64,000 bases of DNA from NCBI GenBank assembly GCA_002050275.1, contig MWTB01000022.1, forward strand, positions 1 to 64,000, in the 5' to 3' direction. Within the stretch, counting starts at the first letter, position 1, and each line of letters starts with the position of its first letter. Positions 1-9,317 of this stretch are shown here, piece by piece. This DNA is from Anaerolineae bacterium UTCFX1 (GTDB lineage: Bacteria; Chloroflexota; Anaerolineae; Anaerolineales; Villigracilaceae). The position numbers and the translations under genes are program-made. The notes below the pieces were generated by a model that saw only the letters and a program-made list of their open reading frames with translations, was not told the origin of the DNA and did no database searches.

Positions 1-108
1 ATACGAAGCAAGGTTCAATCCATGCCGCGAGTTCACGTCACGAATGAAGCGCGTGATGTTCGCGTCTCGTTTACGTTGTTCAGAGGGAATCCATAATGGA
101 GTTCGCAT
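1..108 (-). CDS. Acetoacetyl-CoA synthetase-like protein, N-terminal fragment
   Basis: Only the first 36 codons lie in the window; the gene runs off the left edge. The peptide begins MRTPLWIPSEQRKRDANITR and continues with FIRDV and a HGLNLASY segment. This resembles the conserved start of acetoacetate-CoA ligases (TPLW.PS.ER...N.TRF), which activate acetoacetate to acetoacetyl-CoA using ATP. The ATG at 108 is preceded by AGGAG six bases upstream; an in-frame ATG at 114 is too close to that site. It sits 27 bases after the lipoprotein gene on the same strand, so co-transcription is possible. The N-terminal piece contains no catalytic motif, so a related acyl-CoA synthetase is not excluded. 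Confidence 0.6.
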   Translation of the reverse strand, partial: MRTPLWIPSEQRKRDANITRFIRDVNSRHGLNLASY

Positions 109-135
109 GTTCATCTCCTCCCTGTCATTATATGA

Positions 136-831
136 CTATTTCTCTTGCAAACAGCCGATCAATTGATTGACAGCCCCCTGCGGCTCGGACTTCGTCAGCG
201 CCAGCACAGGCGCTGTGGCAACGGATAACACTTCGCGCAAGCCGTCTACCATAGCATTTCGCGGCAGGATTCCGACTGTATTCGATTCAGCGTTCAACAT
301 ATCAGACATTTGCTGTGGACTGACCGCCACCAACGCGGACGACGCGACGCTTCTTCCCTCCATCACGAACTGATCGAACATCTTCTGCACATCCGTATCG
401 GACGCATACACCCACACCTGCGCGGATGGATCGCCGAGTCCCATGAACAAGGCGCGCGCCTCATCGAGAGTCAAATTTTGAATCGGGCTTTGACGATTCG
501 CAACGATCAATATTTCTTCTTCGTCAATCTGATACGCAAACGAAGATAAAAATTCTGGCTCGCCAATTTGCAACGCAATATCAGCGGAGTTGGGATCATC
601 CACGCGGACGAGGGTGACGACAGAATCCGCGCAGGCGTAGAGGTCGGTCAGCCACGGTTCGGCGGCAGAGGTCGAATAGACGGAAACAGTTTGAAGGGAG
701 GCTTGAGGCGTTTTCGTCGAGCAGGAGAATAAGAGGAAAGAGGAAAGAAGAAAGAGGATAATGTCGTTGCGAGGGCGATGCTCTTTCGCCCGAAGCAATC
801 TCCTCGCAACGACATGAATGCGGTTCACCAT
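136..831 (-). CDS. PstS-like periplasmic-binding lipoprotein
   Basis: The product is 231 residues with a hydrophobic stretch and lipobox ending FSCS near residue 38, so it is probably anchored outside the membrane. The rest (VSVYSTSAAEPW, ILIVANRQSPIQNLTLDEARALFMG, VGILPRN) reads like the type 2 periplasmic-binding fold of PstS-type proteins, where the I-..LT..EAR.LF.G segment is typical. No permease or ATPase gene is nearby, so its ligand is unknown. The ATG at 831 overlaps the stop of the M20 peptidase gene, which suggests coupling. Residues 7-23, ahead of the hydrophobic core, are encoded by a 51-bp palindromic repeat, so the n-region of the signal peptide is unusually long. Confidence 0.65.
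   Translation of the reverse strand: MVNRIHVVARRLLRAKEHRPRNDIILFLLSSFLLFSCSTKTPQASLQTVSVYSTSAAEPWLTDLYACADSVVTLVRVDDPNSADIALQIGEPEFLSSFAYQIDEEEILIVANRQSPIQNLTLDEARALFMGLGDPSAQVWVYASDTDVQKMFDQFVMEGRSVASSALVAVSPQQMSDMLNAESNTVGILPRNAMVDGLREVLSVATAPVLALTKSEPQGAVNQLIGCLQEK
763..813. repeat. Palindromic repeat, GTCGTTGCGAG family, inside a lipoprotein signal peptide
   Basis: A 51-bp element has perfect 11-bp ends GTCGTTGCGAG / CTCGCAACGAC, an inner hairpin GGCGATGCTCTTTCGCC and the word GAAGCAATCTC. Its length is 17 codons and it is read through in the lipoprotein gene. A second copy with the same ends lies at 45500-45591. Confidence 0.85.
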
Positions 832-1922
832 TTGCGAATCAACTCCGCGATCAACTTCGCTTTTTGTTCGAGGCTGTCGGCAAAAATAAATTCGCGATCC
901 GAATGATAGCCCTCGCCCACCGCGCCCATGCCGTCGAGCAACGGGATGCCGAGCGGCGCGACAAAATTTCCATCCGACGCGCCGCCCGTTCCGCCCGCGG
1001 TGAGATTCATGCCGAGCGGCGCGGCGATTGCTTTTGCTTTTTCAAACGTGGACTTCATCCGATTATCGAACGGTATCGGCGGACGATTCAATTTGCCAGC
1101 AACTTCAATTGACGTTCCATCGAGAACAGGTTTGAGTTTTTTCATTTCAGACTCAAGCCGCTCCCACTCGCCCGCCTGCATCACGCGCACATCCACTTCG
1201 ATGTGCGCCTCCTCTGGCACAACATTCGACACCGTGCCTCCGCGCATCACGCCAACGTTCACCGTTGTTTGTTTTTCATAATCGGTCAACTTTTGAATCG
1301 CGATCACCTGATGCGACATCTCTTCGATGGCGTTGCGTCCCGCTTGATGATCGCCGCCCGCGTGCGCCGCGCGTCCGCGAACCGTGACCTTGAATCCGCC
1401 CGTGCCTTTGCGCCATGTTTTGAGCGAGCCGTCGAGCAACGCGCCTTCCATCACCAACACCAGCGCGGACTCTTTCGCCAGCGACTCGATCAACGCGCGC
1501 GACGTGTGACTGCCGATCTCTTCATCGGATGTGCACAACAGCGTGACAGGACGATTCAGCCCGGACCTTTGGGCTGACTCGACCGCGGCGAGCGCGATGA
1601 CGATCCCAGCCTTCATATCCAGCGTGCCAGGACCGAAAATTTTCCCGCCATCTTCACGATAGGGAGTTTTTTGAATCGTGCCGAGCGGGAAGACAGTGTC
1701 CATGTGGCAGAGGATCAAGATCGAAGGATGAAGGCTGACGGATGAAAGATGAAAGCGCGCAAGGATATGATTCCCCGTTTCGCTATTTTGAATCACCTCA
1801 ACCTGCCCGCCAAGTTTGCGCATTACATCAGCGACGATGACTCCAACGCGATCAACAGCGGATTTGTCATGCGAGGGGGATTCGGTTTCGACGAGGATTT
1901 TGAGGAGTTGGGTTAGGTTCAT
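825..1922 (-). CDS. M20 family metallopeptidase (carboxypeptidase G2-like)
   Basis: This is a zinc-dependent exopeptidase or deacylase of the M20 family, probably cytoplasmic because it has no signal peptide. Metal and catalytic motifs are visible in order: CHMDTVFPLGT (His and Asp), GPGTLDMKAG (bridging Asp) and CTSDEEIGS (catalytic Glu-Glu). A dimerisation-domain segment follows (GRAAHAGGDHQAGRNAIEEM), then GGASDGNFVA. The start at 1922 (MNLTQLLKILVETESPSHDK) is preferred over an in-frame start at 1982, because the upstream residues are encoded by a palindromic repeat and the repeat edge supplies GAGGT about eight bases before this ATG. Segment HLSSVSLHPSILI looks repeat-derived (GGATGAAGG-type words at 1725-1755). 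The substrate cannot be told from sequence. Confidence 0.85.
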   Translation of the reverse strand: MNLTQLLKILVETESPSHDKSAVDRVGVIVADVMRKLGGQVEVIQNSETGNHILARFHLSSVSLHPSILILCHMDTVFPLGTIQKTPYREDGGKIFGPGTLDMKAGIVIALAAVESAQRSGLNRPVTLLCTSDEEIGSHTSRALIESLAKESALVLVMEGALLDGSLKTWRKGTGGFKVTVRGRAAHAGGDHQAGRNAIEEMSHQVIAIQKLTDYEKQTTVNVGVMRGGTVSNVVPEEAHIEVDVRVMQAGEWERLESEMKKLKPVLDGTSIEVAGKLNRPPIPFDNRMKSTFEKAKAIAAPLGMNLTAGGTGGASDGNFVAPLGIPLLDGMGAVGEGYHSDREFIFADSLEQKAKLIAELIRKW

Positions 1923-1931
1923 ATTTACCTC

Positions 1932-2052
1932 GGTGGTTGAGTAGCCCCGAATGCTCTTTGAGGGGCGTATCGAAACCACCACATAGCAGAATCATTTTGG
2001 TCAGTGGTGGTTTCGATACGGGCGAGAACAGCGCTCGCCCTACTCAACCACC
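1932..2052. repeat. Inverted pair of GGTGGTTGAGTAG-family palindromes
   Basis: Two elements face each other between uppP and the M20 gene. The first (1932-1980) starts GGTGGTTGAGTAG, has an inner CCCC...GGGG stem and ends GTATCGAAACCACC. The second (2006-2052) is the same element inverted, with a GGGCGA...TCGCCC-type inner stem. Together they could fold into a hairpin of about 120 bases. Other copies are at 36985-37118 and inside kynureninase. Confidence 0.85.
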
Positions 2053-2068
2053 GAAGTTTGATTGTTAT

Positions 2069-2884
2069 TTATTTCAGAAAAAACACAATCGCTCCTACAA
2101 CCGCACAATAAACGGCGAATACATACAACGAACGGTGACTCAAATAATGGATCAGCCATTTGATGGCAAGCCAGCCGACGATCGCGGCGGTGACGAATCC
2201 CACAGCGAGCAAGGGCAAGAAATTGCCGAGATTCGGCATTTGAATCACACCCAGCATTTCGTATCCACCTGCCGCGAGCATGACGGGAATCGACATTAGG
2301 AATGCGAACCTCGCCGCAGAGGGACGGTCAAAGCCGCGGAACATGCCGCCAGCGATAGTTGTTCCGCTTCGAGAGGCGCCGGGGAAAACGGCAATGATCT
2401 GAAACAAGCCTATCACTAGGGCGTCAAACCATTTCATCGACTCAAGCGTACGATCCTTTTTGGTCAGCCATTCAGCGAGCGTGAGCAAAACTGCCGCAGT
2501 GAATAGTCGAACTGACGCTTGAAGTATGGGATGTTGAAACATCGCTTCGACTGCATCTTTCAATAAATATCCCGCAAGCAGTGTGGGGATGGTGGCGATA
2601 ATAATATACCAGCCAAGTTTTGCCTCGGGCTTCAGACTTCCGAAGTCTCTGAGACTTCGGAAGTCTGACGTCGCTCGCGCAATGGAAAGTAAATCTTTCC
2701 AGTAAAACGCAAAAAGGGACACGAGCGTTCCGAGTTGAACGATGACGAGGAATGAGAACATCGCGTCATCGGCGGGGATACCCAATAGTTTTTGCCCGAT
2801 CAACAAATGGGCTGTGGATGAAACGGGGATGAATTCGGTCAATCCCTGAATGATGCCGAGGAGGATGGCTTGGAGAATGGTCAT
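2069..2884 (-). CDS. uppP: Undecaprenyl-diphosphate phosphatase
   Basis: UppP (BacA) dephosphorylates undecaprenyl diphosphate to recycle the lipid carrier for peptidoglycan and exopolysaccharide synthesis. The 271-residue integral membrane protein has both family signatures: GLTEFIPVSSTAHL near residue 14, with the paired glutamates, and PGASRSGTTI near residue 169. Length is normal for the family. The loop around residues 73-84 (DFRSLRDFGSLK) is encoded by a perfect 17-bp-arm inverted repeat and looks like an in-frame insertion just before a membrane helix. The gene sits in a minus-strand run after tgt and the four-helix-bundle gene. A carrier-recycling enzyme also fits the nearby polysaccharide locus. 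Confidence 0.95.
   Translation of the reverse strand: MTILQAILLGIIQGLTEFIPVSSTAHLLIGQKLLGIPADDAMFSFLVIVQLGTLVSLFAFYWKDLLSIARATSDFRSLRDFGSLKPEAKLGWYIIIATIPTLLAGYLLKDAVEAMFQHPILQASVRLFTAAVLLTLAEWLTKKDRTLESMKWFDALVIGLFQIIAVFPGASRSGTTIAGGMFRGFDRPSAARFAFLMSIPVMLAAGGYEMLGVIQMPNLGNFLPLLAVGFVTAAIVGWLAIKWLIHYLSHRSLYVFAVYCAVVGAIVFFLK
2633..2667. repeat. Perfect inverted repeat (GACTTCCGAAGTC family) inside uppP
   Basis: Two perfect 17-bp arms (CAGACTTCCGAAGTCTC and its complement) are separated by one base. The element is fully inside the uppP reading frame. The same word occurs as a full palindrome at 53681-53713 and as a half copy at about 52114-52127. Confidence 0.85.
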
Positions 2885-2888
2885 AATT

Positions 2889-2918
2889 GATGGTTAATGG
2901 AGAATGGTTAATGGTTAG
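2889..2918. repeat. Short repeat bracketing the four-helix-bundle gene
   Basis: The word ATGGTTAATGG is repeated here. The 17-base piece ATGGAGAATGGTTAATG (2897-2913) recurs inverted, with two mismatches, at 3386-3402 on the other side of the gene. The stop codons of the four-helix-bundle gene and of tgt each fall inside one arm. Confidence 0.6.
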
Positions 2919-3369
2919 CAGAAGCTTCTTCTGGATTATCGAGAATATAAGTCACTGATTCTTCTCGAACGGTATAGTTCGAGGGAAACTCTCTTTCGCC
3001 CTGTTTCGAACGTTTGAGGTAGGCAATATAGTTATTGAGTTGTTTTCCGAGAGACTCGGCGTGGGAAGTCATGCGCTTATAAATATCATCTGGCAGATAA
3101 CCCAAGTCTTGGGCGAGCGTTATGTGGCTCTGAACTTCTGTCAGTGATCCACGAGCAAAATAGCAAAAACGAACGTTATCAAGGAAGTGGTAGCGCCCAT
3201 GCCCTTCAGCGATATTGGCAGGAATACTTTGTGCGGCTTGTTTTAATTGTTGAGTCAGATTCCATTTTTCATCAGCAGGCAAATGAGGAATAACGTCCTT
3301 GTACACAGTCAAAGCAAAGTCTTTTGCCCTAACCCACACCTCTAACTTATCCAAATTCATAACGGTCAT
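2908..3369 (-). CDS. Four-helix-bundle protein (23S rRNA intervening-sequence protein family)
   Basis: This small helical protein belongs to the family first seen in 23S rRNA intervening sequences and related to retroelement Avd proteins. Recognisable motifs are LEVWVRAKDFALTVYK, the QLKQAAQSIPANIAEGHGR signature and a GSLTEVQSHI helix. Members form pentamers; the cellular role of stand-alone copies is not known. The ATG at 3369 has GGAGG five bases upstream and is preferred over the ATG at 3381. A C-terminal tail after residue 120 is longer than in the second copy at 35009. No 23S rRNA or reverse transcriptase is nearby. The gene interrupts the tgt-uppP pair and is flanked by a short inverted repeat. 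Confidence 0.85.
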   Translation of the reverse strand: MTVMNLDKLEVWVRAKDFALTVYKDVIPHLPADEKWNLTQQLKQAAQSIPANIAEGHGRYHFLDNVRFCYFARGSLTEVQSHITLAQDLGYLPDDIYKRMTSHAESLGKQLNNYIAYLKRSKQGEREFPSNYTVREESVTYILDNPEEASANH

Positions 3370-3387
3370 TTCGCCCTCCATGATCTA

Positions 3388-4557
<1,170 letters not shown>

Positions 4558-4566
4558 CTATTTCAA

Positions 4567-5091
4567 TCACTCCACCGCAAATGTAACGCGCATTGGATTC
4601 AGAAGAAGCATCGGCGTTCGTAAAACAGGCATGCGCGGAACAGACAAATTGGATATTTCCACATCGTAAAGCGACATCCACGCGGCGCCTACAATTTCGA
4701 GATTCTGCTCAATATCCGTCTGAGTCGACATGCGGATATAACCTTTCATCAGAAACGTTCCCACTATTGCCTTGACCGCTTGCATCGTGCGATTTGCCTC
4801 CGTTGATTCATAATCCAACGGCTCGTCGGTCGGCGGCATGGTATGGAAAGCGATCAATTCCGATACTGGGAAATAAATCTCAGGGCAGGTCAATGTAATC
4901 GGCGCTGAACCGCCCGTAAACACAGCCACATGCGACTCTAGAATATGCATATATGTCGGCACGCTGGCGGTCCTGAGCCAAATATTCACGCGTAAAACAT
5001 GCTGTTTAGTCGCTAACTTCCCGCTGACCAGCGTGTCTCGCGTATACAACATGACAGGTGTTATTCTTTCATCTGGTTTAAGAGTATACAT
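4567..5091 (-). CDS. Protein of unknown function
   Basis: I do not recognise this 174-residue protein. It has no signal peptide or membrane helix. It begins with strand-rich segments (DTLVSGKLATKQHVLRVNIWL, HVAVFTGGSAPITLTCPEIYFPVSELIAFH) and repeats a similar plan in the second half (FLMKGYIRMSTQTDIEQNLE, DVEISNLSVPRMPVLRTPMLLLNP). Two related small beta domains are therefore possible. It is transcribed away from the DUF2723 gene and lies 50 bases upstream of tgt on the same strand, so it may lead the tgt transcript. Confidence 0.7.
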   Translation of the reverse strand: MYTLKPDERITPVMLYTRDTLVSGKLATKQHVLRVNIWLRTASVPTYMHILESHVAVFTGGSAPITLTCPEIYFPVSELIAFHTMPPTDEPLDYESTEANRTMQAVKAIVGTFLMKGYIRMSTQTDIEQNLEIVGAAWMSLYDVEISNLSVPRMPVLRTPMLLLNPMRVTFAVE

Positions 5092-5136
5092 GGCGCCTCC
5101 GTATTGCTCAGATTATACACTTGCTCGCAATTCCGT

Positions 5137-5142
5137 TATACT
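5137..5142 (+). promoter_or_regulatory. Candidate -10 box for the DUF2723-recJ unit
   Basis: TATACT lies 17 bases before the ATG at 5160 in the 68-base divergent gap; a transcript would start near 5150 with a leader of about ten bases. No convincing -35 box was found. Confidence 0.3.
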
Positions 5143-5159
5143 ACATGCATGATTTTGCC

Positions 5160-6713
5160 ATGACACACACAAACGAAAAGCTTTTCCGCCTCACACAGAC
5201 CGACCTCGGATTCGCCCTCTTCATCGGACTCGCCGCCTTCGCCTTATACGTTCGCACGCTCGCGCCGTCGCTGCTCTGGGGCGACTCCGCCGAATTCCAG
5301 ACTCTCTCCTATACCCTCGGCATGACGCATCAAACCGGCTATGCGACTCAAATCATCTTCGGAAAAATCTTCACGCTAATTCCGCTTCACAACATCGCAT
5401 GGCGCGTCAACTTGATGTCCGCATTTTTCGGCGCGTTAGCGGTCGCAGAGACGTTCCTCATTGTCAAATCATTAAGCGGCTCTCGCGTTGCCGCAATTTC
5501 CGCCGGGCTCGTCCTTGCGCTAACGGAAGGATTCTGGTGGCGCGCGCTCATCGCTGAATCCTACGCTCCCGCTGCAGGGATGTTGGCGGCCGTCTGGCTG
5601 CTATTTCTCTTGTGGCGAAAAACCGACAAGCCGATCTATCTTTTTCTTGCAGGTTTCACAGGCGGATTAAGCTTGGGCATTCACAGCACAGTCGTAATGA
5701 CCGGCGCGTCCGTTCTGGCCGTGATGGCATTCGCCGCTCGCAAACGCGTCGAATGGTTCAGCGCAGCGGCAGGCGCGATTCTCGGCGCGGCTCTGTTTTT
5801 CGGATTCTTTTTCTTTCTTGAATACAACGACCCGCCTTCGAGCGTGCATCACACAGTCTTTCGTCCAAATCTGAGCGCGGTAGGACTCACTAAAAGCGAG
5901 TACGATTCTACATGGGATCGTTTTCTGTTCATCTTTCCCGCTAACCGCGCCTCATCCTATTACTTCACCGCCGCGCCCGAAGAAATCCGCAACAGGCTCG
6001 TCGAATATGTTTCATATTTTCCGTGGTGGCAATTGGCGCTCACGCTGTTCGGAGTCGTTTGGCTATTCCTCGGCGACAGATGGCGCGAAGGGTTATATCC
6101 ATTAATTGCATTTATCCTCATCTGGGGCTTCGCCGTCACAGTCGCATTTTCAGTGTATCGTGAGTTTTACGCGCCGGCGACGGTCATCACATCCGTATGG
6201 TTCGGCGCGGGCGTGGGCGCGGCGTTATCCGCGTTAGGAAGATCGACGAGACTGAATCAGCCGGCTCTACGAACGAGTCGCATCGTTTTCTCCATCGCGC
6301 TGATCGTTTTACCGCTCTGGAATTCGCGCGACAATTTGAACCTCGCCGTTCAAAAAGGGTTTACTCCATTTATCCGCAGCGAACATGTCTATCCTGTATT
6401 CGCGCCCGATAAAGCCATCCACGACGCGCAACGGATCATCAATCGCGTCGAGGAAAATGCGATCGTTTTTACAAATTGGGATAAACTGTACTCTTACATT
6501 TACACGGCGCGCATCGTAAACGGTCGAACCGACCTCGCTTTTCACGAAGTTTTCGACGAGAACAGTCATATCATTCCAACTACGATGGTCAAATATATTG
6601 ACGCGAATCTGGACGCGCGACCGATCTATTTCTCGATAGATATTCCCAGATTATCCGAGCTGTATCAAGTGACAAAAATTAACGACGCGCTGTACCGCAT
6701 TCATCGAAAATGA
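5160..6713 (+). CDS. DUF2723 family polytopic membrane protein (PMT-like glycosyltransferase fold)
   Basis: The protein has about eleven hydrophobic helices and the DUF2723 N-terminus LYVRTLAPSLLWGDSAEFQ, followed by LGMTHQTGYATQIIFGKIF. This acidic Asp/Glu loop after the first helix resembles lipid-linked-sugar glycosyltransferases of the PMT type; family members are mostly uncharacterised. The C-terminal part (residues ~420-515) is soluble and probably extracellular. The ATG at 5160 was chosen because a TATACT box ends at 5142; ATG 5145 and a TTG at 5121 are in frame but lie on or before that box. Its stop overlaps the recJ start (ATGA). Confidence 0.8.
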   Translation: MTHTNEKLFRLTQTDLGFALFIGLAAFALYVRTLAPSLLWGDSAEFQTLSYTLGMTHQTGYATQIIFGKIFTLIPLHNIAWRVNLMSAFFGALAVAETFLIVKSLSGSRVAAISAGLVLALTEGFWWRALIAESYAPAAGMLAAVWLLFLLWRKTDKPIYLFLAGFTGGLSLGIHSTVVMTGASVLAVMAFAARKRVEWFSAAAGAILGAALFFGFFFFLEYNDPPSSVHHTVFRPNLSAVGLTKSEYDSTWDRFLFIFPANRASSYYFTAAPEEIRNRLVEYVSYFPWWQLALTLFGVVWLFLGDRWREGLYPLIAFILIWGFAVTVAFSVYREFYAPATVITSVWFGAGVGAALSALGRSTRLNQPALRTSRIVFSIALIVLPLWNSRDNLNLAVQKGFTPFIRSEHVYPVFAPDKAIHDAQRIINRVEENAIVFTNWDKLYSYIYTARIVNGRTDLAFHEVFDENSHIIPTTMVKYIDANLDARPIYFSIDIPRLSELYQVTKINDALYRIHRK

Positions 6714-8425
6714 CTCATAACAAACGCTGGAATATCGAGCCTGTGATCACACAGCAAGCCTCTGCTGCGCTGGCAGTCGTCCCGCCGATTTTGCGGCAGG
6801 TATTGTTCAATCGCGGCATCGGCGCGGAAGACGAGGCGCGCGCCTTTGTCGCGGCAAAGACGCTGGTTGACACAAATCCGTTTCAGATGATCGGGATGCA
6901 AGCGGCGATAGATCGGATTCTATTCGCACTCGACCGCAACGAATCGATCGCAGTATATGGCGATTACGATGTGGATGGCGTTACCGCAACGGCGCTGCTT
7001 GTAGAAGCGTTAAAAGCGCTGGGGGCTGACGTTCGCGGTTACATCCCGAATCGCTTCGACGAAGGTTATGGACTTAATAAAGATGCGCTGGATACGCTTC
7101 AGACGGATGGCGTGAAGCTGGCGATCACCGTAGACTGCGGCATCCGTTCACTCGAAGAAGCGCTTCATGCGCGCGCCATCGGGCTGGATCTCATTATCAG
7201 CGATCACCACCACCCTGACGGCGACGATCTTCCTGCCGCGCTTGCGGTCATCAACCCAAAGCGCCGCGGCGATCCATATCCCGATAAAGACCTTGCGGGA
7301 GTGGGAATCGCATATAAGATCGTAGAAGCATTGACAGCGACAAAAGAAAAGAAAGGCGGCGACTCTTTTCCTCTTGCTTCTTTTCTCGACCTTGTCGCTC
7401 TCGGAACCGTCGCCGATCTTGCGCCGCTCGTCGGCGAGAATCGCACTCTCGTCCGCAACGGAATTAAACAGCTTCGCGAAACGAAACGGCAAGGGTTGTA
7501 TTCATTGGCGGGCGTCGCCCAAATTAAAATCGGAAAAATCACTGCAAGCGATATCGGCTTTATGCTCGGTCCGCGCTTGAACGCATCGGGCAGGCTTGAG
7601 TCGGCGTTAACCTCGTTTGAGTTGCTAACCACAACCGATTTCATGCGAGCGGGTCAACTCGCTCAACAGCTTGAAGCGCAAAATCGGCACAGACAGGAAA
7701 TCACCAAAACAATGCAGCGAGAGGCGGAAGAGATCGCTATGCAAGACGACCCTAACGCATTCCTGTTATTTGCCGCACACACAGATTTCAATTCAGGCGT
7801 AGTCGGTCTGGCGGCGTCGCGGTTAACCGAACGCTATTACCGTCCATCTATTGTGGCGGCGCAGGGGGCGGAGGAAACGCGCGGTTCGTGTCGCTCCATT
7901 CCCGAGTTCCATATTACAGATGCGTTAGATCAATGCAAAGACTTGCTCGTGAGGCACGGAGGTCATGCGGCGGCGGCGGGCTTCACCGTGAAAAATGAAA
8001 ATCTACCCGAACTTATAATGCGTTTGAAGGCGATCGCCAAAGAACAATTAGACGGTAAAGACCTACGTCAGACACTTTCAGCCGATATGGAAACGTCTCT
8101 TGCCGATATGAATTTCGAAGTCCTAAAACATCTCGCTTATCTAGAACCGACTGGCTATGGAAACCCCAGCGCTATGTTCGTCTCGCGCAACGTAAAGGTC
8201 AAATCATTTCGCGCAGTTGGATCGGAAGGCAGGCACTTGAAGCTTGTTCTCGAATCTGCTTCAGGTGCGATCTACGATGCGATCGGCTTTCGGATGGGAG
8301 AGAAAGCGGCGTCATTGCCACCGCGCGTAGATGCGATGTACTCGCTCGAAGCGAACGAGTTCAACGGACGAACGAATCTACAATTGAATTTAAAAGATAT
8401 AAAAGAGGCGGGAACGCCCGATTAA
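6710..8425 (+). CDS. recJ: Single-stranded-DNA-specific exonuclease RecJ
   Basis: RecJ degrades single-stranded DNA 5' to 3' in recombination and mismatch repair. The 571-residue protein carries the DHH-family metal motifs in order: YGDYDVDGVTATALL (~80), TVDCGIRS, ISDHHHPDGDDLP (~165), a GTVADLAPL segment, and the DHHA1 signature RHGGHAAAAGF (~420). A C-terminal OB-like region follows. Length is normal for a short bacterial RecJ. It overlaps the upstream gene by four bases, so translation is probably coupled. It converges on the SDR gene with a 43-base gap. Confidence 0.95.
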   Translation: MTHNKRWNIEPVITQQASAALAVVPPILRQVLFNRGIGAEDEARAFVAAKTLVDTNPFQMIGMQAAIDRILFALDRNESIAVYGDYDVDGVTATALLVEALKALGADVRGYIPNRFDEGYGLNKDALDTLQTDGVKLAITVDCGIRSLEEALHARAIGLDLIISDHHHPDGDDLPAALAVINPKRRGDPYPDKDLAGVGIAYKIVEALTATKEKKGGDSFPLASFLDLVALGTVADLAPLVGENRTLVRNGIKQLRETKRQGLYSLAGVAQIKIGKITASDIGFMLGPRLNASGRLESALTSFELLTTTDFMRAGQLAQQLEAQNRHRQEITKTMQREAEEIAMQDDPNAFLLFAAHTDFNSGVVGLAASRLTERYYRPSIVAAQGAEETRGSCRSIPEFHITDALDQCKDLLVRHGGHAAAAGFTVKNENLPELIMRLKAIAKEQLDGKDLRQTLSADMETSLADMNFEVLKHLAYLEPTGYGNPSAMFVSRNVKVKSFRAVGSEGRHLKLVLESASGAIYDAIGFRMGEKAASLPPRVDAMYSLEANEFNGRTNLQLNLKDIKEAGTPD

Positions 8426-8468
8426 GAAAACACGCAAACAGGCATACAAGCAGCGTGCATTGATTTTC

Positions 8469-9317
8469 CTAGCTACTCGCTCGCGATTTTGTCTTCAATT
8501 CCTCTTCTCGTTCAGGAATTGTAAACCGATGAATCGTCATATAATCTACAAGCCAGTTTAAGCTACGGTTTAGCCACACCGTAAACAACCACAGCCAAGG
8601 GATAATTCGCATGGCGCGTGGGCGGCGAGCTAAGCTCACAACCGCATCGGCGACTTGCTCCGCAGTGAGAACCATGAATTTCGGCGTGGTCGCTTTCGTC
8701 TTCCGTTTAATTCCCGCATGATCCGCAAATTCGGTTTCGACGCCGCCCGGATACGCCATCGAAACCTCGATGCCCCATGGTTTAACCTCGCGTCGCAGCG
8801 CTTCGGAGAATCCATGCACAGCGTGTTTACTCGCCGAATAGATCGTATAGGTGGGTGTGCCGACCAAACCAGCCATTGAACACATCTGGATAATATGACC
8901 CGAACGCTGCCGAATCATCGCTGGCAGCGCCTGCCGCGTAGTTTGAATGACGCCCATCGCATTCACTGCAAACTGCGCTTGAATGTCCTTCAGCGGATCA
9001 AGATTCTCCAACCAATCCAAACGTCCGAAACCGGCGTTATTGATTAATATATCAACGCGTCCAAAGCGCGCCAATGTTTTTTGAATCAACGTTTGACAAT
9101 CTTCCAACTTGGATAGATCTGTTTGAAGGGCGAACGCCTCCGCGCTCGAGCCCATCTCTTCAATCTCTTTTGCAAGCGCTTCAAGCCGATCTATGCGCCG
9201 CGCGGCAAGGACCACCTTCGCACCTTCGCGCCCAAACCGGCGCGCGGTCGCCTCGCCAATTCCAGACGACGCTCCCGTCACAATCACAACTTGCCCTTTC
9301 AGGTTTACACGGCTCAT
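8469..9317 (-). CDS. Short-chain dehydrogenase/reductase
   Basis: This is a classical SDR, an NAD(P)-dependent oxidoreductase of about 280 residues. Motifs are the cofactor glycine loop TGASSGIGEATARRFG (~15), the NNAGFG motif (~92), the catalytic Ser in CSMAGLVG and YSASKHA with the catalytic Tyr and Lys (~160), then YPGGVETEF. A C-terminal hydrophobic stretch (IIPWLWLFTVWLNRSLNWLV) suggests membrane association. The ATG overlaps the stop of the beta-propeller lipoprotein gene (ATGA), so it is the last gene of the BcsB/Wzz minus-strand unit. The substrate is unknown. Confidence 0.9.
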   Translation of the reverse strand: MSRVNLKGQVVIVTGASSGIGEATARRFGREGAKVVLAARRIDRLEALAKEIEEMGSSAEAFALQTDLSKLEDCQTLIQKTLARFGRVDILINNAGFGRLDWLENLDPLKDIQAQFAVNAMGVIQTTRQALPAMIRQRSGHIIQMCSMAGLVGTPTYTIYSASKHAVHGFSEALRREVKPWGIEVSMAYPGGVETEFADHAGIKRKTKATTPKFMVLTAEQVADAVVSLARRPRAMRIIPWLWLFTVWLNRSLNWLVDYMTIHRFTIPEREEELKTKSRASS

